Origin: Armillaria gallica
Taxonomy: Eukaryota; Basidiomycota; Agaricomycetes; Agaricales; Physalacriaceae
DNA length: 64,000 bases
Direction: 5' to 3'
NCBI GenBank assembly: GCA_037576215.1
Contig: JBANDB010000007.1
Span: forward strand, 4,061,001 to 4,125,000
Below are positions 26,385 through 38,127 of this stretch, piece by piece. A program made the translations under genes and the position numbers. The notes under the pieces were generated by a model, which saw only the letters and a list, made by a program, of their open reading frames with translations, was not told where the DNA came from and did no database searches. Position 1 is the stretch's first letter. Each line of letters begins with the position of its first letter.

Positions 26385-27005
26385 AACTTGCGGTGTGATC
26401 CTTTAATTGCAGGCCTGACGTTTTTTTGCGTTTCTTTGAGAGACGCTGAGAGGCTTTGAGAGCACTGAAAAGATGATTAGCCAACGGGAAAGCTGAATGC
26501 TCACTCGTACTCAGACTTGTGCTCCGTCTGCGCTTAACGGAACGAAGGTGACAACGGCGCTGGAGACGGATGCAAGGCGTGATTTTGAGAGCCTTTGTGT
26601 AGGACTTCGCGTTCTCCTTCTTCCCGGCGGACAATGTATTTGCAAACTCCATCTTCTTTGGACAAATTGAGCATGTTTGTTGTCCGCTTAGGAACAAGGC
26701 GGAGAGGGTCGGCCAGGGATTTCTGAATTCGCATCAGTACAAGTAGAAAGGCGAAGGGAAAAATGTACACACCTGCCTCTCTCTGCGCCACGATGACGAA
26801 ACGAAACGAGGCCCACTATGCAACCACGGACAGACTTTCACTTCCTCTCACCCATCTGGCAAGTGCTTGTCGGCCAGCAGATGAAACACGGCAGGGGAGG
26901 AGCACACCCCGTTCATCAAGAATCCTGTTTGTCGTTTCCTCCAGTAATCCGGAAGACATATCCCTTGAGCTCGTCAGGAACGCTTTGATTTGGGGCATTG
27001 GGATT
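26385..27005 (-). pseudogene. Ribosomal protein eS6 (RPS6) pseudogene at the B/C joint
   Basis: Second RPS6 remnant with the same order of fragments. It is slightly better preserved in places (LRLVPKRTTNMLNLSKEDG against a family pattern of LPRRLGPKR followed by FNLSKED). The 40-nt intron is at 26,465-26,504. It shares the major frame breaks of the other copy, so these damages predate the A/B duplication. Confidence 0.85.
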
Positions 27006-27049
27006 AGGTATGAGCGTCAGAGAGAAGTCGGTGGTTTATGGGAGAGGGG

Positions 27050-27930
27050 TGCGGACCGGATAAACCCGGGCTTCCGTCTTTGCTTTTGCTTTCTCTGGCA
27101 TTTCGTTTCCTGAGCCATCAGTAGTCTCGTAAACCTGACTCAACGATCCGTATGAAGAAAAGTCGTAGCGCTCATATTATAGCAGGTCATCCTCTGCTGT
27201 ACGTTTACTTGCATGAATCTCGTCAATGCCGCCGGAAGAATCGCAGGAGAAGAATGTGCACACATTCAAATTTCATTTGTTCGAGCAAGAGCGAGGTTCT
27301 TTCCTCGCCGTAGTACGACACCACGACTCGAGGGGCAGGACTCGAGATAATACCGCGTGAACGTGGCACTGATAAATTGTACCTGTGAACGCGCATGCAG
27401 GCCCCGCAGAGTCAAGGACCCCAGAGTCCCCATCGCATCATATAGTATTATCAGACTTGGTCAACGTCGTTGGTGTCCGGCGACTTCCTAGTGATGCGCC
27501 ATCGTCTTTGAAAATCTTGACAACTTCAGGAACTCAGGCTTTCCAGTGCTCATGCTCCGTTTCAGCGAGCTGGTCGAGGTTTTTGCTGAAATCCTAAAGT
27601 TCACCCTCTTTTCAGAAAATCTGGATTCAGCTCTCCTTTCGCAGACTAAACAATGATCTACATAGGAAGGATAGTTGTTGTTACGAAGTCGTTGGGACGA
27701 ACCAATGTTTCAGTGCCATGTCTTGGGCTTCGTACGGCTTCCGCGAACCCGTGTTTCTTCATGTTGTCTGTTATTTAAGCGTCTCTCGCTTCCCAGTTTT
27801 CTCTTTTCTGCTCTTCATCGCCTAGGCAAGGTGTCCGCAAACGGTTTACATGCCAGAAGTGGAAGCCTGCATACTTGATTCGAAGAGGGCACGGAATCCG
27901 CAAGAGGAACGAGAATCTGTAAGGTTACCC
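27050..27930. repeat. Decayed module M, copy C1
   Basis: Counterpart of 130-975 and 13,490-14,330, with the 20-mer at 27,051-27,070. It has a small insertion around 27,115-27,165 relative to A and B. Confidence 0.5.
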
Positions 27931-28032
27931 TGGCAGATAAATGAACCGAACTAGAGTTGACATTGAAAAAAAACTCACGGTCCAAGGGTTTGCGTTGAAT
28001 CTAGGAGGAAGTGACCCCTCCAAGCAAAAAGT

Positions 28033-28150
28033 GTCGTAACGCACACCTTCCCATCCTTGGGAGGGCGCGCGCTCCGATCTCTCTGGCTGGGAGTCGAACC
28101 CATCCTCCGCAGCCCGCGCGTCGCCGATACGCCAACAGAGAGCTGAGTAT
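28033..28150 (-). repeat. tRNA-derived SINE-like element C1
   Basis: Hairpin at about 28,040-28,072. The tRNA-like head on the - strand has a perfect B box (GGTTCGACTCC) and an A-box-like TTGGCGTATCGG. A partial CTCTCTG/CAGAGAG acceptor-like pairing remains. Confidence 0.6.
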
Positions 28151-28470
28151 ACGCAGTGTCGCTGGTCCCACATCGCCGTCATGATTCGTTTAGGTAAATG
28201 GATTCGCAATTGCAAAGTACATGCCGCTTTGGAGTTTCGTGACGTGGATTTTGAAGTGATAACCTGAAGCCACAGCCGCCTTCGTTTGTAGAAAGCGCCG
28301 CGTATTGTTAGAGAATGGAAAATATTTGCATCACATAAGAAATTGAAAAATCTGAGGCCTATGATAGAAGCGGACCGCAAGGTTCAGAAAGAACTACTGA
28401 GTACGAAGGCTTGCCCGAATTACAAGATCGTCGATCTTCCTAAACACCAGAAGCAACATGAAGCAAAAGG

Positions 28471-28592
28471 TTTCACAACATACACCCTGCCGTATTGAGC
28501 AGGACGTGTGTTGCGATCTCTCTCACAGGGAATTGAACCCAGCTACGGGAAGCGATGAGGCCGCCTCCCCAATATACCATCAGAGAGTTAAT
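28471..28592 (-). repeat. tRNA-derived SINE-like element C2 (variant hairpin)
   Basis: Counterpart of B2 with the same variant stem. B box GGTTCAATTCC on the - strand. Confidence 0.6.
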
Positions 28593-28998
28593 GGCCGTTC
28601 TACAGTAGACTGTATCAGAGCTGGCCTACTACGCATGTACAGACGCCGTCAAAGAAGCGAGAGCGGGCCGTAAATTGCGGCTGACACAATGGAAGCCTGC
28701 CGTTCCGAACCAGAGTGTTTAGGATGGGGACAGGGAGAAAAGGAGCTGAACAAGGAGCAGACATAGAATACAGTGAGCTAGCTGGATGCGAAACGAACGG
28801 AGGAAACCCACACATTCAAGATACATGGCAACACCTCTGGAGAAAATGGACCAGAGCGAATTCTTTCCCAAGGTTTGGGGCGACTCGGAAGATTGGTGAT
28901 AGACGCGTTGACGTCAAAGGGATACAAAGACTGGACTTGATAATGGTATGCCGAGCCGGAGATTAGAATAAAGAATGATCCGCCCTGGACAAAAACCA

Positions 28999-29120
28999 TG
29001 CGCAACACACGCCCTCCTTTCTTAGGGAGGGCGCGCGCTACGATCCCTCTTGCTGGGAGTTGAACCTAGCTCGCGGAGCGAATGACACACGTCGCCGATA
29101 TGCCAATAGAGAGCTGACAG
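28999..29120 (-). repeat. tRNA-derived SINE-like element C3
   Basis: Counterpart of B3, with an almost identical hairpin and a tRNA-like head with B box GGTTCAACTCC. Confidence 0.6.
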
Positions 29121-32100
29121 GATGAGTCTTCGCTGGCATTAAAATGCCGTCGTTTACGTGAGTGAGCAAGCTCATGTACGCTGTACCCCATGTCTAGGGT
29201 GTGCAATCGAGTTGATGCGGAAGAGTGATGGAGAGTGGAAAGATGGATGGAAATAGTCGTTATAAAGATAGTCCGCAATGGTGGCCCGCCCCAACAGCGA
29301 GGGTTCACTGATATAGTGACGAGAACATGGATCTGGCAGTGTCGAACGTTAGCCGGGGATGTCGTCGATGCCAACTGGTAGTCTTGCACGGCCAAGTGGA
29401 CACAGGGACGGAGAGCGACGTGACGTTGCGAAGCATGTAAAGAAGAACGCGGCGACAAGGAATAATGGCGATCTGTGGTGTCTGAAGCATGGTGATGCTT
29501 TTATGGAATGCGCAATATGGTCTGTTTCCATGGGCTACTCTCAGGGGGTGTTGGACAACGCTCGATCATGTGCGGGAAGAGTGATTCCAATATAGGTGGC
29601 GTCGGGGTAGGCGCCTGTTCTTTCGTTCCCTGCACGCCAGTCACCGCTGGTGGGTCCAGCTGCGAGGTAGCACTGAGTCTTCTGGCTCCTCCTCCTCCTC
29701 CTCCCGCCCTTTAAATACTGCATGCGAATACATGGGTGGGTAGAAATTTTGAGGAGATTGAGCCAAGATCGTGGTTTGCTCGTGGAAGGACCCAGATATA
29801 GCCACGGATGTATAGTTGTCGGTAGAATGTCAGTGATCTCCCAGGCGGCCTGTATGAGCAGCTAGTCGATGTGATTGTCTGATCGCAGGAAATGAGGCTG
29901 CATCCACGCGTCAATCAAACGAGGATAAAAGCATGACGGACTCGACGCACTGTACAAAGTTGGTTTGAGATATTGCTTGAAGCGACCGCGGAGAAAGTGT
30001 GCGCGTCTAAGCCGCGAGTATCAATAGCGCAGAATAATGAGAGTGTTGAGACGACCGAGTAGTCAGAGGTCATGGCCGTAGCGCTACCGGTGGACGGTCC
30101 GAAGTCCGTCGACTTTGCCACTTCCCTCCTCGACGCGCTGCGGGCCCTCTCTGGAATACGACACAGAACCTTCGAAAAGCCTCCCTGATTCTATCAACAC
30201 GTGGAAGAGCAACTCGGACAGCGAGACTGTTGGCTCCCTCTCTGGGGACAACCCGTCGTTGTCATCAGCCACCATCCGGGAGTGCAGACTTGGTTTAGCG
30301 CACAGCCGAAGCGCTAGCGCTCCACAGCTACCCAGGTCACCTTCGGTTTCAACGGGCCATTTAGAGAGCGAGTGCCGACCACCGAGTGACGTTGCATGTA
30401 GATGGCTCTTGGTGTGGCGGCGGCAATAGGTGCCTATATGCAGCGGGAGAGTACAGTTCACGCTCTGCATAATCGAGCGTTGTCAGTTCAAAGTCCCTTC
30501 GTAGCGCGTACCCCTTTCTCTTAAAGCGCCCTCCCTGTTTGATTCGCAGATTCAGGTGCATGGGTATGCCTTTTACGTGCTGCTGGGGACACATACGACG
30601 TTTTCAACCAGATAGGCCTTTCAAATTTCAAGGAAACGTCCTACTACTGGTTTGCCTTAGTATGTGTCAGTACGCTCTACTATTACTTGGTTATTCACTG
30701 ACAGTTCCTTAAGGTTTCTACGAAGTTCATTGGAATCAGCGAGCGTCCTTATTGGCTCTTCATTGGGACGAGCTGAGTCGCTCTGGAACGTTCAAGGCTG
30801 CAGCCAGTGTGAGGCCTCCAATTTGCCGTTACATCTCCTTGTCGACCTTGAAGCTGCGGTGCCATGCCTCCGAGCCCACAGAAGTTCGCTCCTGAACTCG
30901 GAGGAGCTCATGGGCTCTAATCCCCCAATCATTGCTTACTGATGTCGTGCACCTAAATTTTGCCGTTTCTTTCCTGTTGGCTGCTAAAACGCTCTGTCCT
31001 ACACCAGAAGGCGAATCCTGGATGTACGGGACGACGACAGATCTTCCTCGATGACTCGAATCACGGCGATGCCTGCATTACAGTCATCCCTGTTCACCTT
31101 CGCATCTCGAAACTTCTCCAACACCGTGATAATATCCCCTGCCACTTCTCTTCAATGTTGGTCTTCGCGTTGCCTTATTCCTTGCGAGCTCGAGGAATCA
31201 CTCTCAACCTTGTCTATCAAGTTACGGCGTTTTTCCGACCCTCCTTTTTCGCCATCCTCCAGTTCGCTTTGGTACCTCGCGGCATAAAACAGAGTTTTAC
31301 AGAGCTGCGTCAGCTTTGACTGATGATGCTGTCGGTTTATCGCCAGACTTTGGGACCCATCCAAATCGCGATACTCAGAGCCGGATTGGTTTTCTCTTGG
31401 CACACAAAATGCAGGGCATCGAGCTTATAAGGGACGGGAGTCGTTTGGACGGCGGTCGTATTCTGCGACTCGTAAACTACGCGCTCGGGCTCGAGAAGGA
31501 GATACGACTCGATATATCTTTGTGGACTATCGGGTGAAGCGACCGGTACACTCGCATCCAGGTACGGTATTCCGTTGATTCCCTTTGCAAATGAGCTTAC
31601 ACGTCTTCTTGCTACTAGACATTCTGTATCTGTATCATGTCGTTTTTGATGACAAGTTCGATGAATATATCATCCTTCGAGGAACGGATCTGTCCGTCAT
31701 CTGCCACGGTGGTTTACGGGAGATGTAAGCCCAGCTCAGAGCGAATCTCGATGACTATTGTGTTTGTTTCTTATGAGCATTCTGAACGTTCCTCGCTCAA
31801 TGACATCGTTTCATAGTGCCTAGTAGCGATCAAAAACAATGCTACAACATTTCCCGTACCATCACTGTCGCCTTTCACAGTAAAGGCCCTGCGTTATAAA
31901 GTAATCGCTGTACGATTCAAGACATGTCATAGATTCGCAAGAAATAGAGTCATTTTGACCTCCCGAGTTATATCCATGATGGGTAAACAAATTCTTTACG
32001 TTTTTGCCTTCTCACCTCTTTTGTTGGGCCACGCACCGTCTTGCCGTACCATTACACCTTGGAATCAGATTGCCAATAGCAAGTATAGGACCACGACATA

Positions 32101-32604
32101 CCGTACTACTACGAGCTCGGTGCCAGGCTCTGGAGGTGAACTTGTTGGAAGACCTGTCTCCAAAGGCGATCAACGTCGGCATGCGAGGACTAAACAACAA
32201 TAAGTAACATGAACTCTGACGAGGACGTATCTTCCAATTCCTCTGACTGAGGATCGAGCCTAGCTATTCGACTTAGGCTCTTCACTGCGCCAATAGAGAG
32301 TTAAGAAGGGGCTTATATGAGTTGCCAGGCATCGTTCGTCTTTTAGGTAAAACAAGGTACCCCATAGAGAGTAGAATCAGCTCATGCATATTCAAGGAGG
32401 TCATAGAACAGTCATTGTGTTTGAACCTTAGGGAGATGGCCCGGGAGAAAGCGAGGGCTGCGACCCTACGTAGTGGCCCTGATGCGCTTCTCTCGTTGTA
32501 CAGAATGTTTCGACTTGGGGTTTTGGGGTTTCTATAGACACGTAGATATACATTGATCTGCAAATGAGTGTTCCAACTGCCGAGTAACAGAAAATAGGTG
32601 ATTC
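29121..32604. other. Noncoding part of unit C with a unit-specific segment
   Basis: Colinear with A/B except 30,106-30,437, a GC-rich stretch absent from A and B. It contains a + frame (30,115-30,429, 104 codons) that is Ser/Pro-rich and has no recognisable domain. A distinct tRNA-like sequence lies at 32,225-32,310. No gene is supported. Confidence 0.5.
32225..32310 (-). repeat. tRNA-like sequence, possibly arginine-tRNA derived
   Basis: The - strand has a good A box (TTGGCGCAGTGAAGAGCC), a 7-nt loop that would place TCG as anticodon with only three clean stem pairs, and a weak B box (GGCTCGATCCT). The acceptor ends pair only partly. Most likely a decayed tRNA or SINE head. Confidence 0.35.
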
Positions 32605-32665
32605 ACGGCGCGCGGACCGGATAAACCCGGGCTTCCTTTCCACCTCGCCTTGACCTTGCTTTTTA
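32605..32665. repeat. Decayed module M, truncated copy C2
   Basis: Only about 60 bp remain, around the invariant core at 32,612-32,631. The sequence then jumps to the equivalent of position 7,536 in unit A, so about 1.4 kb has been lost. Confidence 0.5.
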
Positions 32666-33007
32666 CCATTGATTGGCGCTCGAGGCTATTGTACTTGGCC
32701 TTGGCCTTCGCGTAATACCTTCGAAGTGCAGTTTATGCTGCTTGCGAAAATGCAATGACACTGCCCTTAACAGCAGACCACCAGGGTAGCTGGCATCGAG
32801 TCATGGCTATAAGGTTTTCTTTTTCTCGGCGGTGCATACAGCATCTTCTCATCAGATTTGAAGCAATGATGCTGTAAGGCCCGTATCCACCGCCTGGTGT
32901 ACATACGTGCAGCACCTTCTCTTCCACTGCACTCCATCGTCGAGGATTGGGATGGACAAACGGTGAGTCCTTTGATTACGGTTTCTAGAATCACTTGTGC
33001 TCATGAA

Positions 33008-36000
33008 ATGGTAGATATCGCTTTCGTCGGATCAAAGGTACAGTCATTTTTACTTTCACATTCGTGGTCTATCCGCTAAGCAGCATTATAATCTAGCTAT
33101 CGAAATACTCAACCTACCCCCAGAATGGGATAAACAGTCGTATTATCTCAAGATATTTGCGGGAAATGTCTATGAAAAGACCAAGACGTACAAGGTGAAG
33201 AAGAAAGACCGTGGGACAACCTGGGCACCCAGATGGACACTCGATCTTGATCTGTAAGGGCACCAACGTACTACTTGAAGCCTAGCTCATCGCATGTCCA
33301 GAAGAGGCATTAACGAATCTGAGAGATTCCAGGTAGAAGTATACTGCCGTCGGGGCAAGGGAGAGTATCAGTGCCTCGGTTTTTGTGGAGCGTCGATCCC
33401 GGATGTTTTGATTGGCGAAACCGACAGTGAGTATCTGTAACCTGCATTGTTATTTTGCCCTCGGTATCTAAAATTTGCTGCCAGTTATTGCCATGTCCAT
33501 CGGTAGCAACTCTTCCTGCCCTAACGTCTCTTTAAAGATCTTCAGGGAAGGTGCCTCCGACTACTTTGCAATCACACAATCGGCAAGTGAGGACCTAGAC
33601 ATGTCGGCCGCACCCCAGAGCAGTCCATTGAATATCGTGGTTCCCGATAGTCAGGATACCTCAGGATTGTCGGGTCTGGAGCGCGAGGAAATCCCTGTGA
33701 GGTCCGTGGAAGATTATTGTGCAGCTGCAGGAAAAGTTGTTGAGGAAACCATCGAGCCTCCTGAACCCCTTGGGTGGATCTTCACATTGATTGACGGTAT
33801 TGATACTGTGAAGGGAATGATCGATGCAGTCAAGGACGTGAGCAGGTTCCTTACAATCGATTTCTGGGTTCTAATCCAGCACTGCCAGCTACATCCTGCT
33901 GCCGCAATATGTTGTGATATTCCGGTGATACGGCATGTCTCGGCATGCTTAGTAAGGCAGAATCCGGAGGAAATGGGTAGAAAGAGAATATATTAGGAAG
34001 TAAATAGTATAAATACAGTGCACAGGCAGGGAAAGCTCCTCGTGAGTTTGTCTACCTAGTGACTAACAGCCTAACAGCTGGAGTGCATGGCATTCAAATC
34101 ACAATACAATAGCATGGGGCATCGTTTCTTCTTGTGTTAATGTCAGCGTTAACCTTCTTGGGAGCAGGAAGACTAGCTGACTGTGTGCGGATAGGTCTTG
34201 AAACAAACGACGGAACGAGATAAAATCGTACTCCGACTGTACAAAGCTATGATCATGACTTACAAGGAGGCGAGCGACAACCGCCTGCTGTGGTTGCGAA
34301 AGCAGTTGGAGCCGATCTATAAAGCACTGTTCCAGACCACGAATGAGTGCGGGATGCTCATCATGAGATATACGAACAAAAACCGTGTTAGTACGTCCAT
34401 CGATCTATCTATCTAAAGGCCGGTATCTAAAACCAATTTCAGGACGGTTCTTTTCTCTAAACATTTCAGAAAAAGCAGAAGAATTTATTCAAGCGTTTGC
34501 AAATTTGCGGGAGCAGTTGGATTCAGGTGTGGCAAAGGATGCGCTAGTCGTGACATTGGGTGTCAGAGCCAATATTGATATACTTGGTATGTCTCTTCGA
34601 TCGACTCAGAAATGTGCGTTAAACCCAACTGAGTAGGTATGGAGATGTCGCTTCAAAGGCTGAGGCCCGGAACAGAGCTTGGTCCCAAATCGACGTGTCT
34701 GCCCGGTACACGTGTGGAAACAATCAATGCCTTGTCTTCATGGATCATGGAATGCAATGATGACGTCCTTTGGTGTAGTGGTCTTGCGGGGACGGGCAAA
34801 AGCTCAGTTGTCGGCACCCTCTACAACCTCCTAAGCTTTCATCTGAGCAACTGCAGTCAGCTGGCTGCTTTTGTTCGCTACGACAGGACTGAATATCGGA
34901 ACTCGTCAGAACTCATCATGTCCATTGCCTACTCTTTGGGCATGTTCGATCAGCGCATAGGCAATGCCATCGCTAAGGCTTTGACTGCATCTTGTGCCAC
35001 ACTTAAAATGCTGGCATCTGAATCACGTACCCAGTTTCGACTTCTCTTGCAGGAGCCATTGGAGACGCTTGGGGAATTACGGGATGAGGGGCCTTTGGTT
35101 ATCATCATTGACGGCCTTGATGAAAGTGATGTGTCGGAAGATTTGCTGGAGGTACTTGCAAATGGGTTTGGGCCAACGCTGCCATTCATGCGGCTCATTG
35201 TCTCCAGCCGGCCCGAAGAAAAGATTTCTCGTGTTTTTAAGAAACGCCAACATGGACTTTATCACTATCCATTGGATACATCCTCGGATGAGGTGAAACA
35301 CGACATACGGCACTTCATCCAGAAACAGTTTGACAGCATTGCAGACAAATGTGCTTGGGGCGAGTACAATGAGCAATGGGTTGTCACTCGGTTGGCAGAG
35401 CGGGCGAGCGGGCTGTTCATATGGGTGGCCACAGTCTGTTCATTCTTGTGCAGCCTTCCCAGTCTTCGGAGGCTCAAGGCATTACTTGAAACTACTATTC
35501 CAGCAAATGCAATAGAGGCTCTGACAGTACTATATCGAATCGCGCTGGATACCATCGTATCGGAAGTAGACGGACCAAAGGAAGATATCCAACTATGCAT
35601 TCGTGCAGTATTAGGCGCCCTGATTATTCGCAAGTGCAACATGACAGTGCCTATGCTTTCTGAGCTTGTTCTCCAGGAAGAAGACCCTTCAGCGCAGTTC
35701 ATTGTTGACAAATTAGGAAGTGTAGTACAAGCGATATCCGGGAGCTTGGAGCTTATACACAAATCATTCGATGACTTTCTCCGGGATCATGGCAGATGTG
35801 GGGATGGATGGTTCATAGATGTCAAGGAGCATGAAAAGGAGCTTGCTCGGCGGTGTGTGCTGTCCTTGACGATGTTTTTGAAAAAATGGATGCCACGCAG
35901 TTCTTATCTTGAAGAGGATCAGGCCCAGCTTCACCTTTTATCTTGGGTACCATTCTGTTCAAGAAAGATGGTGCAGACTCCACTTACTCCATACCATGCC

Positions 36001-37721
36001 GTACTATTCGAGGTTGGAGACTATGCTGTGAACATTTTAGAATGGCATCCCAAGGCGTTCTTTGAACTTGGGGTCGACACTTACCGTCCCTTGTTTGAGC
36101 GGCAGTTCTTACTCTGGATTGAAATCCTGCGTGCATTCCCGAACAATCAGGATGACGAATCAAGGTTGTACAGTGTTTACAACGCACTACTCAAGATCAT
36201 CCCATTGGTCAACGTAAGCTGTTCATGCTCTACATCATTGATATACATGGCCTCATCATTACTTACATCTAGGCTAAAGTTACAGACCAAAGTCTTCGCA
36301 CATATGTTTATCATGCCTTCTCATTCTTGGAGCGTATCATTGAATCGGAAGATCCCCCTGCATCGGTGTATAAAGGACTCTCCTTGTCACCATCGGACAA
36401 CCTCATTTGCAGAGACTGGAAAGGCTGCGGTACTAATTCCCCTTTTGACAAGGAGCGCCTGCTAGCTCTTATACCTTGGAGAACAAGCTACGGCGGAAGC
36501 AAAATTTCTATATTTCAGGGCTCTCAGCATGAGTATATTCAATCTGAGGCCGATCCTGGGTGCTCCGACCCATTTCCCGACGACAGGCCTGTGTTGTTCC
36601 ATGTTGACACGGGGATAATAGCGGAAGTACCACCTGTATCAATGTTTTCGATCCTCCCCAATTTGGCCGATTTGCCATCATGTCATTCCGGTATGATGAT
36701 GTATGCCAATGGACAAATCCTTAAACTCACGACGTATAAGAATGTCTTTGAGTTCTCTCATCAATACGAAGTCATTGAGACGCAGGACAGGCCTTGCCCT
36801 GCCCTGCCTCACGACAGCAGCCCTAATGGTGATCGAGGCTATTACATTGACGTCAAGACCGAGACCGCGTTCATCTCTATTGCCAATACTCAGACCTTGC
36901 GCTGTGACAATTATCTGTTTCTTGGGTGGAGTGAGTACTATTCCTCTATTCTTAAATATGCACATGGGATATTCATCGTTGATAAGGCTTTAGGCTCGAC
37001 CTTTAAAGTCGAGTCAGGCACTGCTGGTTGCAAGAAATGGGTATCCCTGAATGGCTGGGCAGATATCGAAGTCACTGCCCTGCCCTGCCTGCCCTGCCCT
37101 GAAGTCAAGGCCAGGCCAGGCCCCGAAGCCAAGCTCACTGTCACGGAAGATGGATCTAGGTTATTCACATGGTCTGTGGCCACAGAGCTGGACGCGATAT
37201 TGTTACGAGAGTGGGAAACATTGACGGGTACTCTACGCTCTAAACGCAAATACGGCAGGTTATAGCCCTTATTGTTAATGACTCAGAGATTGACCATTCG
37301 GAATGCAGGTTTTCCTGGTTTGGATATTGATTGTCTTTCTCCTGATAAAGTCGGTTTCGATGTATCGCCCGACGGCTCGAAGGTCGCCATGACCGATGAC
37401 AGGAATATATGCATATGGGAAATCACGCCGGGATTTGATATGGATATGACGAATCCTATTGAAATCATCAGAGACGCGCGTAGCTTACAGTGGTTTCCTG
37501 ATAGCAAGAGAATTGCTTATCTTCAAAGATGGGTTGATAGTAGGAATGATGGAGAGGGTTACTGGGATCTCGTTGTTCAACGCCTTGCGAGCAAACAGAG
37601 TACGACGATTCATCGTTCCATCGGGGTTTGGGTAGAAGGACTCTTGATCACTGCCAACGGGTCAAGACTGATTACCGAGGACAGAAATTTATCCAAGACG
37701 TGGGATGTTTCAGATTTATAG
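33008..37721 (+). pseudogene. NLR-type gene copy C, exon 5 split by a solo LTR
   Basis: Same gene as copies A and B: exons 33008-33037, 33081-33253, 33302-33426, 33485-33837, exon 5 from 33,889 (interrupted), 34195-34390, 34443-34586, 34637-36213, 36273-37258, then 37289-37721. Intron 7 (34,587-34,636, 50 nt) contains the only apparent stop between the NACHT halves, so that break is not a mutation. Walker A GLAGTGKSS and Walker B PLVIIIDGLDES are intact. Exon 5 (51 nt in A and B) carries a 197-bp insertion that adds a stop. Because exon 4 ends and exon 6 begins in phase 0, skipping exon 5 would still give about 1,338 residues. The last intron would be only 30 nt, so that junction is unsure. 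Called pseudogene with reserve. Confidence 0.6.
33910..34106. mobile_element. Solo LTR (197 bp) inside exon 5 of NLR-C
   Basis: Flanked by a perfect 5-bp duplication CAATA (33,905-33,909 and 34,107-34,111) and absent from both other copies, which give the empty site. The ends are TGTTGTGAT and ATCACAATA, nearly perfect inverted repeats. A TATAAATA box sits at 34,008-34,015. Size, 5-bp duplication and internal TATA fit a solo LTR left by recombination. Confidence 0.75.
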
Positions 37722-38119
37722 AATATTCGTCTGTATATATGTACGAAATTCGATTTCGACTGAATGTTGTTGTATGAACGTTGAGCGTACAATACTCGCT
37801 GAAGAGAAACGCTCAATTCAATTCTCTGAACAAGAAAGAAAGAAGGAAAAAAGAGATGCATTTCCACTGAATATCAAACAGAGCTCAGGTGCGATGACCA
37901 TTGCAATAGCTTATCATATGCATCAGCAGATTGGAAAAAAAAATTGCCGGGGATTGTGGCGATTATGGCCCAGCGGAATTCTTCTTTGCTTTGTCAAGGC
38001 ATTACAAGTCCATATAACAGAGGCAAAAGGTTGTGCTCTTTCTGTAGGCCATTATAATTCCACGCAATAATAACTTGGCATTCAAGATTTTGTGGAATTT
38101 TTTCCCACTCATGTATTCC
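37722..38119 (-). other. Flank of the hAT-like element, with part of an interrupted open frame
   Basis: The first part is a weak match to the 3' flank of the NLR genes. From about 38,002 to 38,119 the - strand is open (MEYMSGKKFHKIL and onward), and this frame joins the one at 55,864-55,992 if the transposon is removed. I do not recognise the protein. Confidence 0.4.
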
Positions 38120-38127
38120 ATTATAAG

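Larger units (their letters stand above)
13411..26964 (+). repeat. Tandem segmental duplication, unit B
   Basis: Second unit, 13,554 bp, closest to unit A by eye. It keeps three SINE cores (14,421-14,531; 14,861-14,980; 15,399-15,520) where A has one hybrid, then the second decayed module (about 19,680-20,510), the NLR-B gene and another RPS6 pseudogene. The joint to unit C falls in the RPS6 sequence at 26,965. Confidence 0.9.
26965..37730 (+). repeat. Tandem segmental duplication, unit C (most diverged)
   Basis: Third unit, shorter and more diverged. Its left 2.2 kb follows B closely and keeps three SINE cores. It then has a segment of about 330 bp (30,106-30,437) in place of roughly 1.1 kb of A/B sequence, and it lacks most of the second module (only 32,605-32,665 remains). 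Clear similarity to A/B stops just after the NLR-C stop codon, and no RPS6 remnant follows. Greater divergence than A versus B suggests C split first and A/B duplicated later. Confidence 0.85.

Noticed and set aside
32929..33000. An extra 5' exon of the NLR genes ending at ACG-GTGAGT
   Set aside because: The intron would be about 27 nt, the donor is lost in unit A and frame is not conserved. The ATG at 33,008 and its equivalents is the better start.
34385..34640. A TAG that seems to split the NLR-C gene before the NACHT domain
   Set aside because: It lies in the 50-nt intron 7, whose borders and phase match the other two copies, so it is not a nonsense mutation.
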